Source of the DNA: CAZNPL01 sp964574815
GTDB lineage: Bacteria > Planctomycetota > Phycisphaerae > UBA1845
Direction of reading: 5' to 3'
Assembly (NCBI GenBank): GCA_964574815.1
Contig: CAZNPL010000014.1
Location: forward strand, 75,310 to 139,309
Length of the DNA stretch: 64,000 nucleotides
Below the pieces are notes generated by a model, which saw nothing but the letters and a program-made list of their open reading frames with translations, did not search any database and was not told the DNA's origin. Positions 1 through 8,388 of this stretch are shown here, piece by piece (within the stretch, counting starts at the first letter, position 1; every line of letters begins with the position of its first letter). The translations under genes were made by a program, and so were the position numbers.

Positions 1-588
1 GATGGTCGAGGGCCGATTGTACCGCGACGGCCCGCCATCCAGCGCCAGTTCCACGTCACCGTCCAACTCGGCCAAGGCCTCCTTCACGGTTCCGGGCGGC
101 GTCCGGCCCGCGCGGTTTGCGCTGGCCGCGACGACGGGGCCGCCGGCCCCCTTGAGCAGGTCCATCGCCGCGTGATCGTCTGGGCACCGCAGCCCTACCG
201 TCCCGTCGTGGTACATCTCATCGAGCACCGACTCGTCTACTTGCGAAGCGATGTCGGCGGTGCGAGCGTCGGGCGTTGACAGCACCATGGTCAGCGGCCC
301 GGGCCACGCCTTCTTCGCGAAACGCCTGGCCAGTGGCGACAGATCCGGCACGAATCGCTCGGCGTCCGATCGGCGGCCGATGTGAATCGTGAAAGGGCGG
401 TCCGCCGGCCTGTCTTTGACGCCGTGGAGGCGTTTGAGGCCCTCGGTGCGATCGACCCGCGCAGCGACGCCGTAAACCGTCTCGGTGGGGAAGACGACGA
501 GTCCGCCGCCGTCCAGCACGGCCACCGCCTCGGCAATCGCATCGCGATAAACTTCTGTGTCGTCCAGGTTTATGACTTTGGTCGCCAT
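1..588 (-). CDS. tsaC: L-threonylcarbamoyladenylate synthase (TsaC/Sua5/YrdC), partial at window edge
   Basis: The enzyme makes threonylcarbamoyl-AMP from threonine, bicarbonate and ATP, the first step of t6A37 formation on ANN-decoding tRNAs in the cytoplasm. The minus-strand frame is open from an ATG at 588 through the window edge, giving 196 visible codons. It opens MATKVINLDDTEVYRDAIAE and carries the YrdC hallmarks GGGLVVFPTETVYGVAARVD (near residues 26-45), KDRPADRPF, a WPGPLTMVL segment and SANRAG near the end of the visible part. Short TsaC proteins are about 200 residues and Sua5 proteins are longer, so the missing 3' end decides which form this is. The family call is firm; the symbol follows the short form. 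Confidence 0.9.
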   Translation of the reverse strand, partial: MATKVINLDDTEVYRDAIAEAVAVLDGGGLVVFPTETVYGVAARVDRTEGLKRLHGVKDRPADRPFTIHIGRRSDAERFVPDLSPLARRFAKKAWPGPLTMVLSTPDARTADIASQVDESVLDEMYHDGTVGLRCPDDHAAMDLLKGAGGPVVAASANRAGRTPPGTVKEALAELDGDVELALDGGPSRYNRPSTI

Positions 589-826
589 GGGCGAAATCCA
601 GCCGAGTAATTCTCAGCGCCTACATGAAAAGTGTCAAGCAAAACGCAATGGGCTTACCAAGCGGACACGCACGAAGCCCGGCCGAGTTAAGTGCATTTTC
701 CGGCGGAAAAACGCCATCGAGCTTCGACCCGGCCAGTCCCGCCGTTACAGGGAGCTCCGGCGACGCCTCCACTGCCTCCCGGTAGACTTACGCAGTTGTC
801 AAGTGTTGCCTTGCGCGAGGCGCGCA

Positions 827-1786
827 ATGTTCAGGTCCGTTCTTCGCAGAGTTGTCATCCTGGTGCTGACCGCCGCCGCGGTCGTCGTGGCATTCATTTG
901 GAGCTGGTGTAAATACTGGGAGGGTGTGATCGGCGGGTGGAGCATCCGCCTCGGCGACTTCGCCCTTAGCCATACGAGTTACAACTTCTGCGATCTCTCC
1001 CTGAGCATCGGAACAACTCCGGACACGGCCTGGCGCGCAACGAGATTCGCACGAGTAGACGGGTTCGGATACGCGATTGGACCCAACTATGCAAGTTTGT
1101 CCGCGCCATTCTGGTTTGTGTTCGTACTGCTCGCTACTTACCCGAGCTGGTCGCTTGTCCGCTGGTACATCAACGAGAGGCGTACCCAAGAGCGCATGGT
1201 CGAAGGTCGATGCGTCACGTGCGGTTACAACTTTACGGGACTGACCGAGCCGCGGTGTCCCGAGTGCTCGACCGAGATTCCGGCGCCGACTCTTTCGATG
1301 CGTCGAGTGCGACTCTGCCGACTGGCTGAGCTCTTTGCGTTCTTCCTCTGTCTCGGCATCGGGTGGGGGACGCTTACTGCGATCGTCATTGAGGCAACGA
1401 GAGTGCCAAGTCTAGCCTCATCCCCGTTCTTCCCATCGCCTTTTTTTAGCTGGGCTGACTGGGTCGGCGCATGGTTTGGCGGCTTTCCCTCCATCTTCGG
1501 ATGGGGTGCTGCGATGGGTCTGCTCTGGTGCACCTTTGGCGTTCCGCTGCTGTTCCGCAAACCGAACCGCCGAATTGCCGCGCCCCTCACAGCTACCGTC
1601 TGTACCACGTGCTTTATCGTAGCCATTACAGCGGTGTTATACCCACCTCTCGGGCAGTTCTTGATCATACCGGCGCCGACAACCGTAGCCCTGCTCACCT
1701 GCATCATGCTCCGACGAACGACGCCGGACGCGCCGCCGCGCCGCCGCATCCCGTCGGCAGACGCGGAAATCAGCCACGGGGCTTGA
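827..1786 (+). CDS. polytopic membrane protein with a CxxC zinc-ribbon-like loop
   Basis: Function unknown. The 319-residue product starts MFRSVLRRVVILVLTAAAVV, a hydrophobic N-terminal helix. Further membrane segments lie near residues 100-120, 170-195, 225-245 and 255-300. Between the second and third is a cytosolic-looking loop, CVTCGYNFTGLTEPRCPEC, with two CxxC pairs spaced like a rubredoxin-type zinc ribbon. This loop is a recurring motif of planctomycete membrane proteins of unknown role. The frame is open further upstream (from 557), but that part is low-complexity and overlaps the tsaC start, so the ATG at 827 is preferred; its ribosome binding site is weak (GCGAGG). Confidence 0.65.
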   Translation: MFRSVLRRVVILVLTAAAVVVAFIWSWCKYWEGVIGGWSIRLGDFALSHTSYNFCDLSLSIGTTPDTAWRATRFARVDGFGYAIGPNYASLSAPFWFVFVLLATYPSWSLVRWYINERRTQERMVEGRCVTCGYNFTGLTEPRCPECSTEIPAPTLSMRRVRLCRLAELFAFFLCLGIGWGTLTAIVIEATRVPSLASSPFFPSPFFSWADWVGAWFGGFPSIFGWGAAMGLLWCTFGVPLLFRKPNRRIAAPLTATVCTTCFIVAITAVLYPPLGQFLIIPAPTTVALLTCIMLRRTTPDAPPRRRIPSADAEISHGA

Positions 1787-1958
1787 AACGGGGGCACTGG
1801 TTAGGGTAGGATACTGAACGCGAAGGCCGTGACGGGAAGAATCCGGACAGAATCTTAATCGTATCGACCTTCAACCATGGGGTGCCCGGAGGCGCATCCG
1901 TGCCGTCCTGCCGGGAGGGGAAAGATCAACCATCGATCGAGCATAAAGGAGGTATCTC

Positions 1959-4085
1959 GTGAATCCGACAAAGCTGACGTTGCGGAACGGTTGGGTGGGC
2001 GTGGCCACGATGATGGCCGTGCTCTGTATGGCACTACAGGTTTCGGCGGTGGATCTGCCGCCCGGTGGGGCCGTTGGCTTGAGCGGCGTGTCCGGGGGGC
2101 CGGGTCCGGGCTCCGTCGTCCATGACGACCTGATCCCCTTCGAAATCCGCGACACCAACAACGCCCTGCTCTTCGCCGGCGAGCTGCAGAATCGCGTGGT
2201 TCGGCGGGACGCGACGGGCACACTCGCCTTCGTGTACGCCATTCGCAATACGGAGCCCGGACTGAACGGCGCGGTCGACGAAGTGCACACCAAAGACTTC
2301 GCGACTTTTCTGACCGACGTCGAGTACAGCACCACCAGCCTTGGTACGATCGCGCCCACCCGCGCCCAGCGGACCACAGACGGCTCCACCGTGACGTTTC
2401 TCTTCGGCGGCTCGACCGTCACACCCGGCACCGAATCCCGCTTCATGCACATCAGCACCGAGGCGATCGATTTCGAGCTCAACGGTTCGACCAAGCTGAC
2501 GCTGCAAAGCGGCGAGTCCGTCACCCTGACCACGGCCATGCCGGTCCGCCGCGTCGAACCCGGCTGCCGTGAAATCGACTTCGAAGATCTGTCACCCGGG
2601 ACGACCTTCCCGGTCGGCGCTGCCTTCGCCACGAACGGCGTGCTTCTCCGCGTGCGCGAGTTCTACTTCTACAGTGGAATCGATGCTTGCGTGGACTCGT
2701 TTACAGGCGGTCATGCGCGGGTCATGGATAGTAACATGGCCTGCGGTTCCGGGAACGAACTTGGGGTCAACAACGTCAACATCGAGTTCGACTACGGGGT
2801 GCCATTGACCGAGCTGGTGATCCACTACGGCGAGTACGGCGGCAACATCAACCTGGAGATCAACGGTGAGTGCCACAACGCGCCCAATTTCGCCGATCTG
2901 CCGGTGGTCATCGGCGGCGTCCAGGTAAGCGCCGTTGACAACGGCACGCCCGGCAACAGTTGCGGTCGGCTCACGCTCGAAGGCCCCATCAACGGCGTGC
3001 GCATCGGGGGACAGGAGCTGTGGATCGACGATATCTTCTGCGCGGAGGACGTGTGCGCCGATGACCTGGAGCCGCCGATCGCCGAACTGGACGAGCCGCC
3101 CCCGGCGAGCTGCGTCTGCGACCCGGTCACCATCACCGGTACGGCCGACGACGCGAACTTCGATCGCTACAGGCTCGAATACCAGCCGGCCGGCGGCGGT
3201 ACCTGGTCGCTGATCAACGAGAGCACCACGGCGGTCGTCAACGGCGTTCTGGGGGTATGGAACGCCGGCGGCCTGTCGCAGGGCTACTACCTGATCCGGC
3301 TCACGGTCTTTGACGTCTGCCGGCAGTCCTCCACGGCCGTCCGGCTCGTGTGGCTCGGAACCGAGTTCGACAACCTGACCATCCGGGAACCCGACAACGG
3401 CGACGTCGTCGGCCGTACGGTCTGCATCGACGGCACGGTATGGGACAACGCGTGCTTCGATGAATACGTCGTCGAGTACCGGCCGGCGGGCGGCGGCACA
3501 TGGATGCCCGTCGAACCCGGCACGCCGGTTTACACGAGTACCGTGATCAACGATCCGTTCGCTCACTGGGAAACCGATACGCTGGGGTTGCCCGACGGCG
3601 ATTATCTCCTGCGCGTGACCGCCGTGGACGACTGCGGAAACGAGAAGCAGGAGATGCGCGAAGTCGTCGTCGACAACACCGCTCCGATCGCCGAGATCAC
3701 AAGTCCGGAGCCATGCAGCTTCGTCGAGGGCCTCGTCGAGATCCGCGGGACGGCGCTCGACGACAACCTGGGCAGTTGGGTCGTGCAGTACACCGGCGGC
3801 GGCGAGTCCTCGTGGGTAACGATCGCCTCGGGCAACACGCCCGTGGTCGACGACGTGCTGGCAGTCTGGGATACCTCTTCGCTGGACCCGTGCCCGTACA
3901 CACTGCGCTTGATCGTGAGGGACGAGGCCGTGCTCGACTGCAACGGCGCCATTAACCACCGTACCGAGTACACCGTCTCGGTGAACGTGGGTCAGTGCAG
4001 GCCGTTTGACGCCGACGGAGACGGGGACGTGGACCTCCACGACGTGGGCGCCATGCAGCTCGCGTTCACCGGCCCGCTGCCGTAG
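1959..4085 (+). CDS. secreted multidomain protein with Ig-like repeats and a C-terminal dockerin-like EF-hand
   Basis: The GTG start at 1959 is chosen because AAAGGAGG lies at 1945-1952, at good spacing. The 708-residue product has a signal peptide (residues 1-30, ending LCMALQVSA). Next comes a beta-rich region (about 35-185) with a motif common in planctomycete secreted proteins, then a cysteine-containing lectin-like region (DFEDLSPGTTF onward). Three Ig-like repeats follow, each with a YxxEYxPAGGGTW core and a GxYxLRLTVxD end (about 365-680). The last 25 residues hold one EF-hand, DADGDGDVDLHDVGAMQL, like half of a type I dockerin. It is probably an exported or surface-bound structural or adhesive protein. 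No catalytic motif was seen. Confidence 0.7.
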   Translation: MNPTKLTLRNGWVGVATMMAVLCMALQVSAVDLPPGGAVGLSGVSGGPGPGSVVHDDLIPFEIRDTNNALLFAGELQNRVVRRDATGTLAFVYAIRNTEPGLNGAVDEVHTKDFATFLTDVEYSTTSLGTIAPTRAQRTTDGSTVTFLFGGSTVTPGTESRFMHISTEAIDFELNGSTKLTLQSGESVTLTTAMPVRRVEPGCREIDFEDLSPGTTFPVGAAFATNGVLLRVREFYFYSGIDACVDSFTGGHARVMDSNMACGSGNELGVNNVNIEFDYGVPLTELVIHYGEYGGNINLEINGECHNAPNFADLPVVIGGVQVSAVDNGTPGNSCGRLTLEGPINGVRIGGQELWIDDIFCAEDVCADDLEPPIAELDEPPPASCVCDPVTITGTADDANFDRYRLEYQPAGGGTWSLINESTTAVVNGVLGVWNAGGLSQGYYLIRLTVFDVCRQSSTAVRLVWLGTEFDNLTIREPDNGDVVGRTVCIDGTVWDNACFDEYVVEYRPAGGGTWMPVEPGTPVYTSTVINDPFAHWETDTLGLPDGDYLLRVTAVDDCGNEKQEMREVVVDNTAPIAEITSPEPCSFVEGLVEIRGTALDDNLGSWVVQYTGGGESSWVTIASGNTPVVDDVLAVWDTSSLDPCPYTLRLIVRDEAVLDCNGAINHRTEYTVSVNVGQCRPFDADGDGDVDLHDVGAMQLAFTGPLP

Positions 4086-4223
4086 ACGCGTCTCTACGCG
4101 CTGTATTCATCCGATCATGGAGAACAACGTTTTCGCTTGGACCGAGCAACTCGACAGGGAACAAAAGCTGCTCGAAATATCATGGGTCAAGAGGGGCTGG
4201 TCGTCAATTCGGAGGGCATTGTT

Positions 4224-4820
4224 ATGAAACGTCGTATGCATCCAGTCGTGCTATTCGCCTCTGTGTCTCTTCTCTCGGGGGTCGCAGCAGCTCAGCCGGT
4301 CGAGTGGACCGTCGGCGAAGGCGGCAACGGCCACACCTATGAGCTTGTAACAGATCTTGTAACGTGGCCCGAGGCGCAAACCGCGGCAATCGCGCGCGGG
4401 GGCTTCCTGGCAACGATCGTCAACCAAGCCGAACAAGATTTTATCCAGAACCACGTACTCGTCGAGAACGACGACCTTCACCACGCTTGGATTGGCGGGT
4501 ATCAGGACCTTAATGCGCCCGACTATGCGGAGCCCGCCGGTGGCTGGAGATGGCTCACCGGCGAAGAATGGAGCTACACAAACTGGTTTGGTTCGGAGCC
4601 GAGCAACACCGGGGGCGATGAGCACTTTCTCATGGCGTACCAGTCCGCGGCCAACTTTGGATTCTGGAACGACGATGATGATAGCCGAGTGGCACAGTAC
4701 GTCGTCGAATACAACGCGCCCGTCCCCGCTGCATCCACTTGGGCAGCCATCGTGACGGCGCTATTGGTTTTGACCATCGGCACGCTCGCGGTAGCCCGAG
4801 TGCGGTCGGTGCCTACTTGA
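4224..4820 (+). CDS. secreted C-type-lectin-fold protein with a C-terminal sorting-like tail
   Basis: The ATG at 4224 has GGAGG at 4211-4215 and opens a clear signal peptide (MKRRMHPVVLFASVSLLSG). The 198-residue product has a C-type lectin core. It reads WPEAQTAAIARGGFLATI (the AxxxCxxxGGxLA region without cysteine), WIGGYQD, GWRWLTGEEWSYTNW, EPSN and FWNDDD, all typical of bacterial lectin-like domains that bind calcium or carbohydrate. The tail, VPAASTWAAIVTALLVLTIG followed by VARVR, has a proline-rich entry, a hydrophobic helix and a basic end. It resembles the IPTL/PEP-CTERM class of exosortase-type sorting signals, though the exact family is unclear. The longer frame from 4137 has no ribosome binding site. 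Confidence 0.75.
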   Translation: MKRRMHPVVLFASVSLLSGVAAAQPVEWTVGEGGNGHTYELVTDLVTWPEAQTAAIARGGFLATIVNQAEQDFIQNHVLVENDDLHHAWIGGYQDLNAPDYAEPAGGWRWLTGEEWSYTNWFGSEPSNTGGDEHFLMAYQSAANFGFWNDDDDSRVAQYVVEYNAPVPAASTWAAIVTALLVLTIGTLAVARVRSVPT

Positions 4821-4934
4821 ACCGAGTCAGCCTTCCGGCCACGATCAAAAAGACGAGGCAGTAACGTCTTGTGCCAACACGGCCCGCCATAGGCGGCGCG
4901 TCGACGAATGCGCCGCCCTGTGAGCAAGCCCGCG

Positions 4935-6038
4935 TCAGGGACGCGCTCGGCGACCGCTCAAGCGTTTGAACGGCGCGGGCGCTTCCTGGACTCGGCGAAA
5001 CTCGACGTCGTTCATCGGCCGCCATTCGCCACCCTCCGCCTGCACGTGAAGGCGCATGCGATAGGCATCCGTGCCGGTGAATTCCATGTCGATGCGAAAC
5101 ACCGTTTCCTTGCCGGACGGTCCTGTCTGGTTCCAATCCCAGACGACGGCGTCGTCGCTCGCCAGACGGACGGCCCCGCGTGCGATCGCTCCCTTCTCGT
5201 TGATGCTCTGGAACCGAACGCCTTCCACGCTCGGCTCGCGCCAGACCTGCGTGGCGCCATGAAAGTACATGCCGTCCGCATCACCAAGCCAGGACTTGCC
5301 CACAATGCTCCGGCCGTCCGGGCCATCCTCCAGCACATTGCGCACGCGAAAGATGCTCCCGTCCGCCTGCTCGCTCTCGTGAATCCACTCCCCGCCGATC
5401 AAGCGCCGCAGCAGGCGCAAGACCGCCTCGCCGTCGTCTTCGCGCGAGTGTGCAGCACCTCGCTTCTCGGTTCCCTCGGCCCCCCCGGCACGCTCATCAG
5501 GCGAGAACTTCTTCTTGAGCTGGGCCAACGTCCAGGCATTGCCCGCCTCGAAGAAGGCCCGCAGCTTCTGCGAGTTCTCGTCGTCGCCGTAACCCATCCC
5601 GACCGTGCGAACCCGCGTGCGCCGCGGGCTCACCTTCTCAAAGTACATCACCGACCACATGTCCTTGATCGCGTCTTTGAACGGGAAGTCGGCCGGAGGC
5701 CTGGTCGCCTTGATGGACAGCATGCGCCGCGGTTCGAAGCTGAGAATGGTGTTCTCAATCGTGTTCGGATCGCCGATCTCTCCGTCCGCGTGGTAGTTGG
5801 TCAGCATCTTGCCGCCGACGCGCAGATCGATCTCCGCGTGCGGCACCATCCACGACTCCATGCCCGCCTTCGTCGTGAACGCCTCCCACACCTCATCCAC
5901 GGAGGCGTCCACCACCGCCTCGTGCACCAACGGCTCGGCTTGGATCGCTGCACAGGCCCATCCAAACGTCGCGATGCCCGTAATCATCCACATCGCAACG
6001 CGCCCACCCCTGTGATTCCGACTACCCTTGTCGATCAT
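4935..6038 (-). CDS. SRPBCC (AHSA1-type) domain protein with an added C-terminal domain
   Basis: The 367-residue product starts at the ATG at 6038 (AAGGA about 8 bases upstream). Residues 10-30 are hydrophobic and look like a signal peptide (MWMITGIATFGWACAAIQA). Residues about 35-180 form an AHSA1/START-like SRPBCC fold: VDASVDEVWEAFTTKAGMES, LRVGGKMLTNY, RTRVRTVGMGYG, AWTLAQLKKKF. Residues about 210-340 match the lipocalin-like fold often annotated DUF1579-type (GGEWIHES, FRVRNVLEDG, VWREPSVEGVRFQSI). The ligand is unknown. It is the last gene of a minus-strand group with the SRPBCC-YCII protein and the TetR regulator, 91 bases downstream of the former, so it is probably co-expressed with them. 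Confidence 0.7.
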   Translation of the reverse strand: MIDKGSRNHRGGRVAMWMITGIATFGWACAAIQAEPLVHEAVVDASVDEVWEAFTTKAGMESWMVPHAEIDLRVGGKMLTNYHADGEIGDPNTIENTILSFEPRRMLSIKATRPPADFPFKDAIKDMWSVMYFEKVSPRRTRVRTVGMGYGDDENSQKLRAFFEAGNAWTLAQLKKKFSPDERAGGAEGTEKRGAAHSREDDGEAVLRLLRRLIGGEWIHESEQADGSIFRVRNVLEDGPDGRSIVGKSWLGDADGMYFHGATQVWREPSVEGVRFQSINEKGAIARGAVRLASDDAVVWDWNQTGPSGKETVFRIDMEFTGTDAYRMRLHVQAEGGEWRPMNDVEFRRVQEAPAPFKRLSGRRARP

Positions 6039-6129
6039 GTCTCTTGTCCTTTCCGGCCACGTTTTCTCAACCGATTTCTTACGACGATTATCCCGTTGCG
6101 AGTGCGGCTCTTCGCAGGCCTCCGTTCCG

Positions 6130-7047
6130 CTACGGCCTGTCCAGGAATACGCCGAACGGATGCACGCACCCGACCAGCGCCCCGGCCTCGATCGCCGGGT
6201 CCTTCTCCATGATCCGCTTCGCCTCCTCGTCCCCGCTTGCCTCGAACACCACGATGCCCAGCGGCATGGCCCCCAACGACAGCGCGTGCTCATCCGGAAC
6301 TTGCGGCGGATCGTTCGCCCGGCCCGCGAAGACGAGTTTGTCGTCGGCGAGCAGTTGCTCGAGGTACGCGACATGGCCGCCGATGGCCTGTTGCTCGTCA
6401 GGCGTGGGGTCCTCGCCCAGTCCGCGCCGGCTCATTTTGATAAAGTAGGCGTACTGCTTCAGCCGGCGCGGTTCGTGGTGCCTGCGCGCGTGTTCTTCCC
6501 ATAGCGGGCCGGATTCGAATCGCTTGCGCAGGTTTTCGAGCACGTATGGCCAAGCCTTGCTGAAGTAGGCGAAGACCTCGTCCCACTTTTCTCCCGCCTG
6601 GTAGCCGCCGTTGACCAGATGCACCCGCGTCCGGCCTTCGCCCGCGTCGAAGAGGCGGACCACCACGAACGTCCGCTTGCCGCGCAGCTCGCCGAACTTC
6701 GGAGGCGCATTCCACGTGAAAGCCAGCATCTCACCGGGCACGTAACCGACCACCTTGCAGCCCTCGGACCCGCGACGCCCGGGGGATTCGTCCATGTTGA
6801 AGTAGATCTCGTACCGACCGCCGTGCCGGAGCTCGACAAGCGCGTTTGGCGCAAAAAAGGTGGTCACGCCTTCCGTAGTCGTGAGCGTTTTCCACACCTC
6901 GGCTCGCTCCGCGTCGACCGTCGTCTCCGCAACGACGCTACGCTCCCCCGCGGTGGGCTCGCCCGCTGAACTTGAGAGACCCGTCAACATCAGCAATCCC
7001 AAAGCACACGAAACAACGTGCTTGGCCCGCACATTCAACTGGCACAT
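6130..7047 (-). CDS. SRPBCC (AHSA1-type) protein fused to a C-terminal YCII-related domain
   Basis: The 305-residue product starts at the ATG at 7047, with GGAAAGGGAC about 6 bases upstream. An N-terminal hydrophobic stretch (residues 9-28) looks like a signal peptide. Residues about 38-185 carry the SRPBCC signature: TTVDAERAEVWKTLTTTEGV, LRHGGRYEIYFN, TRVHLVNGGY, AWPYVLENLRKRF. Residues about 205-305 resemble a YCII-like ferredoxin-fold domain: YFIKMSRRG, HVAYLEQLLADDKLVFAGRA, a GIVVFEASGDEEAKRIMEKD helix and a VHPFGVFL end. YCII proteins act as small enzymes or dimerisation modules. An exported SRPBCC-YCII fusion is uncommon. It lies between the TetR gene (upstream) and a second SRPBCC gene. 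Confidence 0.75.
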   Translation of the reverse strand: MCQLNVRAKHVVSCALGLLMLTGLSSSAGEPTAGERSVVAETTVDAERAEVWKTLTTTEGVTTFFAPNALVELRHGGRYEIYFNMDESPGRRGSEGCKVVGYVPGEMLAFTWNAPPKFGELRGKRTFVVVRLFDAGEGRTRVHLVNGGYQAGEKWDEVFAYFSKAWPYVLENLRKRFESGPLWEEHARRHHEPRRLKQYAYFIKMSRRGLGEDPTPDEQQAIGGHVAYLEQLLADDKLVFAGRANDPPQVPDEHALSLGAMPLGIVVFEASGDEEAKRIMEKDPAIEAGALVGCVHPFGVFLDRP

Positions 7048-7139
7048 CGCACTGTCCCTTTCCGGCGGTAAAAGCCGTTGCCGAACACTCGGTCATCGGC
7101 ATCTCTTCCGTAGCACCCGTCAGGCTTCATGGGTGCCAC

Positions 7140-7157
7140 GCCCACACTTGCGTGGGC
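7140..7157. repeat. REP-like short palindrome
   Basis: GCCCAC-ACTTGC-GTGGGC forms a 6-bp stem inside a longer conserved-looking string with flanking TGCCAC and ATGC. It lies in the short gap between the SRPBCC-YCII and TetR genes, so it would be transcribed within that operon. A degenerate relative is seen near 34809-34835. Confidence 0.45.
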
Positions 7158-7175
7158 ATGCTTTATCGAAAAACA

Positions 7176-7811
7176 TCAACCTCCACGCGCGTCCCTTACG
7201 TCGTCACCTTCCTGATCGCCGTCGCCCAGCAGTCTGTCGAAGTAATCCCGAAGCATGGCCACCGACGCATCGAACTGCTTCAACTCCCGATGCGCCCGGG
7301 CCTGCATCACGCCTCCCTCCATCACCGTCAGGATGAACGTCGCCAGCCCGTCGCGGTCCAGGTCCGCGGGCAGGCGATCCCCGGCGTCTTCGAGGCATTC
7401 ACGGATTCCCTTGCGCCATCCCTCGAAGTTCTCCGCGATCAGCACGCGCACGGTGTCGTGATGATCGCTCATCTCCAGCGCCAGGTTCCCGATCGGGCAC
7501 CCCTGCCGGCACTCGGTCTCAATGAGCATCTGCCGGTAGCCCTCCAGCACGGCGAAGACGCGCTCGATCGGATCGGAAACCCGCGCGAACACCGGATCCA
7601 GCACCACCGGCCATAGCAGCTCCTTGTACTTCTCCAGCACCGCAACCAGCAGGTCCTCCTTCTTGGGAAAGAAGTAATAGAGGCTGCCGCTGTTGACCGA
7701 GGCGCGCTGGAGGATGTCCTTGACGCTGGTGGCCTCGTATCCGCGCACGGCGAACAAAGTCCGCGCCGCTTCGATCAGTCTGTCCCGCGTGTCGCCCGTC
7801 GTCGGGGTCAC
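7176..7811 (-). CDS. TetR/AcrR-family transcriptional regulator
   Basis: The 211-residue product has a TetR helix-turn-helix at its N-terminus: TRDRLIEAARTLFAVRGYEA, then TSVKDILQRASVNSGSLYYF and FPKKEDLL. The C-terminal ligand domain holds CRQGCPIGNLALEMSDHH, as in YxaF/LmrA-like TetR proteins. A TTG at 7838 extends the frame, but the GTG at 7811 has AAAGGA (7820-7825) 8 bases upstream and is preferred. That choice leaves the palindrome at 7826-7839 just outside the gene. It is the first gene of a three-gene minus-strand group, so it probably represses itself and the two SRPBCC genes. Confidence 0.85.
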   Translation of the reverse strand: MTPTTGDTRDRLIEAARTLFAVRGYEATSVKDILQRASVNSGSLYYFFPKKEDLLVAVLEKYKELLWPVVLDPVFARVSDPIERVFAVLEGYRQMLIETECRQGCPIGNLALEMSDHHDTVRVLIAENFEGWRKGIRECLEDAGDRLPADLDRDGLATFILTVMEGGVMQARAHRELKQFDASVAMLRDYFDRLLGDGDQEGDDVRDARGG

Positions 7812-7825
7812 TAACCCAGTCCTTT

Positions 7826-7839
7826 GTTGAACGATCAAC
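7826..7839. promoter_or_regulatory. operator-like palindrome upstream of the TetR gene
   Basis: GTTGA-ACGA-TCAAC is a perfect 5-bp inverted repeat around a 4-base centre, inside AT-rich DNA directly upstream of the ribosome binding site of the TetR gene. Its size and position fit a TetR-family autoregulatory operator. Binding is inferred. Confidence 0.5.
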
Positions 7840-7844
7840 TAATA

Positions 7845-8196
7845 TCTCGTTGCACGTCCAGCGTCAAGCACTTTTTTCACATAAACGGCGCAGAGGGTCC
7901 GTGACAGAATCGGCTGTATCTACCAAAAAAAAATGCGCAAACGCGGGCCGTCCCGAAACGTCCCTAAACCCCTGTTAGAACGTCACTTACGCTGTTTACG
8001 TGTGCCCGGTTGAGTTTGCGAAGAAATGAGCAAACCGGCCCGATGGCGAAACGAATTAAAGGCGTGCACGATTATTGGGCGGGTGCCGCCTGGGGGTGTA
8101 AGTCTGGTTCAAATAACGGCTTACGGACAATTCTGAACCCGCATTACAGTGTGGCTGATCCCAAGTGCGGAAGCATCTGCGGAAGTGTTCTGCGCA
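7845..8196. other. intergenic region; probable left flank or end of the Mu-like element
   Basis: No supported gene. It is more AT-rich than its surroundings, with an A9 run at 7924-7932. Motifs of the form GCGAA-AAATGAG (about 8018-8030) and GCGAAACGAATTAAAG (about 8046) could be transposase-binding sites, but I could not match them to a clean inverted copy at the right side, nor find a target-site duplication. The frame 8010-8519 through it has no coding signature. Confidence 0.4.
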
Positions 8197-8385
8197 TCAC
8201 AGGTCCTTCGCAACGGCCTTCGACCGCACGTCAAACGGACGGGTCGGCTTGCTCTCCGCGAGCGCGTCGGCCACGTGGCGGACCTTGCCCGGGGGACTTG
8301 AGGTTCCCCACGGGTCGAGCTGCCCCCGGGCTTGGTCCATCGCGTCTTTGGCCTGGTCGGGCGTGCCCTTCCGTCGCTTCGCCAT
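8197..8385 (-). CDS. small basic hypothetical protein, last gene of the capsid operon
   Basis: The 62-residue product begins MAKRRKGTPDQAKDAMDQAR, has a proline/glycine-rich middle and ends in VRSKAVAKDL. It starts 3 bases after the stop of the cysteine-rich gene, and GGGGA precedes its ATG by about 9 bases, so it looks translationally coupled. No family recognised. The charge (many Lys/Arg) would suit a nucleic-acid-binding or scaffold role, but nothing shows it. Confidence 0.5.
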   Translation of the reverse strand: MAKRRKGTPDQAKDAMDQARGQLDPWGTSSPPGKVRHVADALAESKPTRPFDVRSKAVAKDL

Positions 8386-8388
8386 GGT

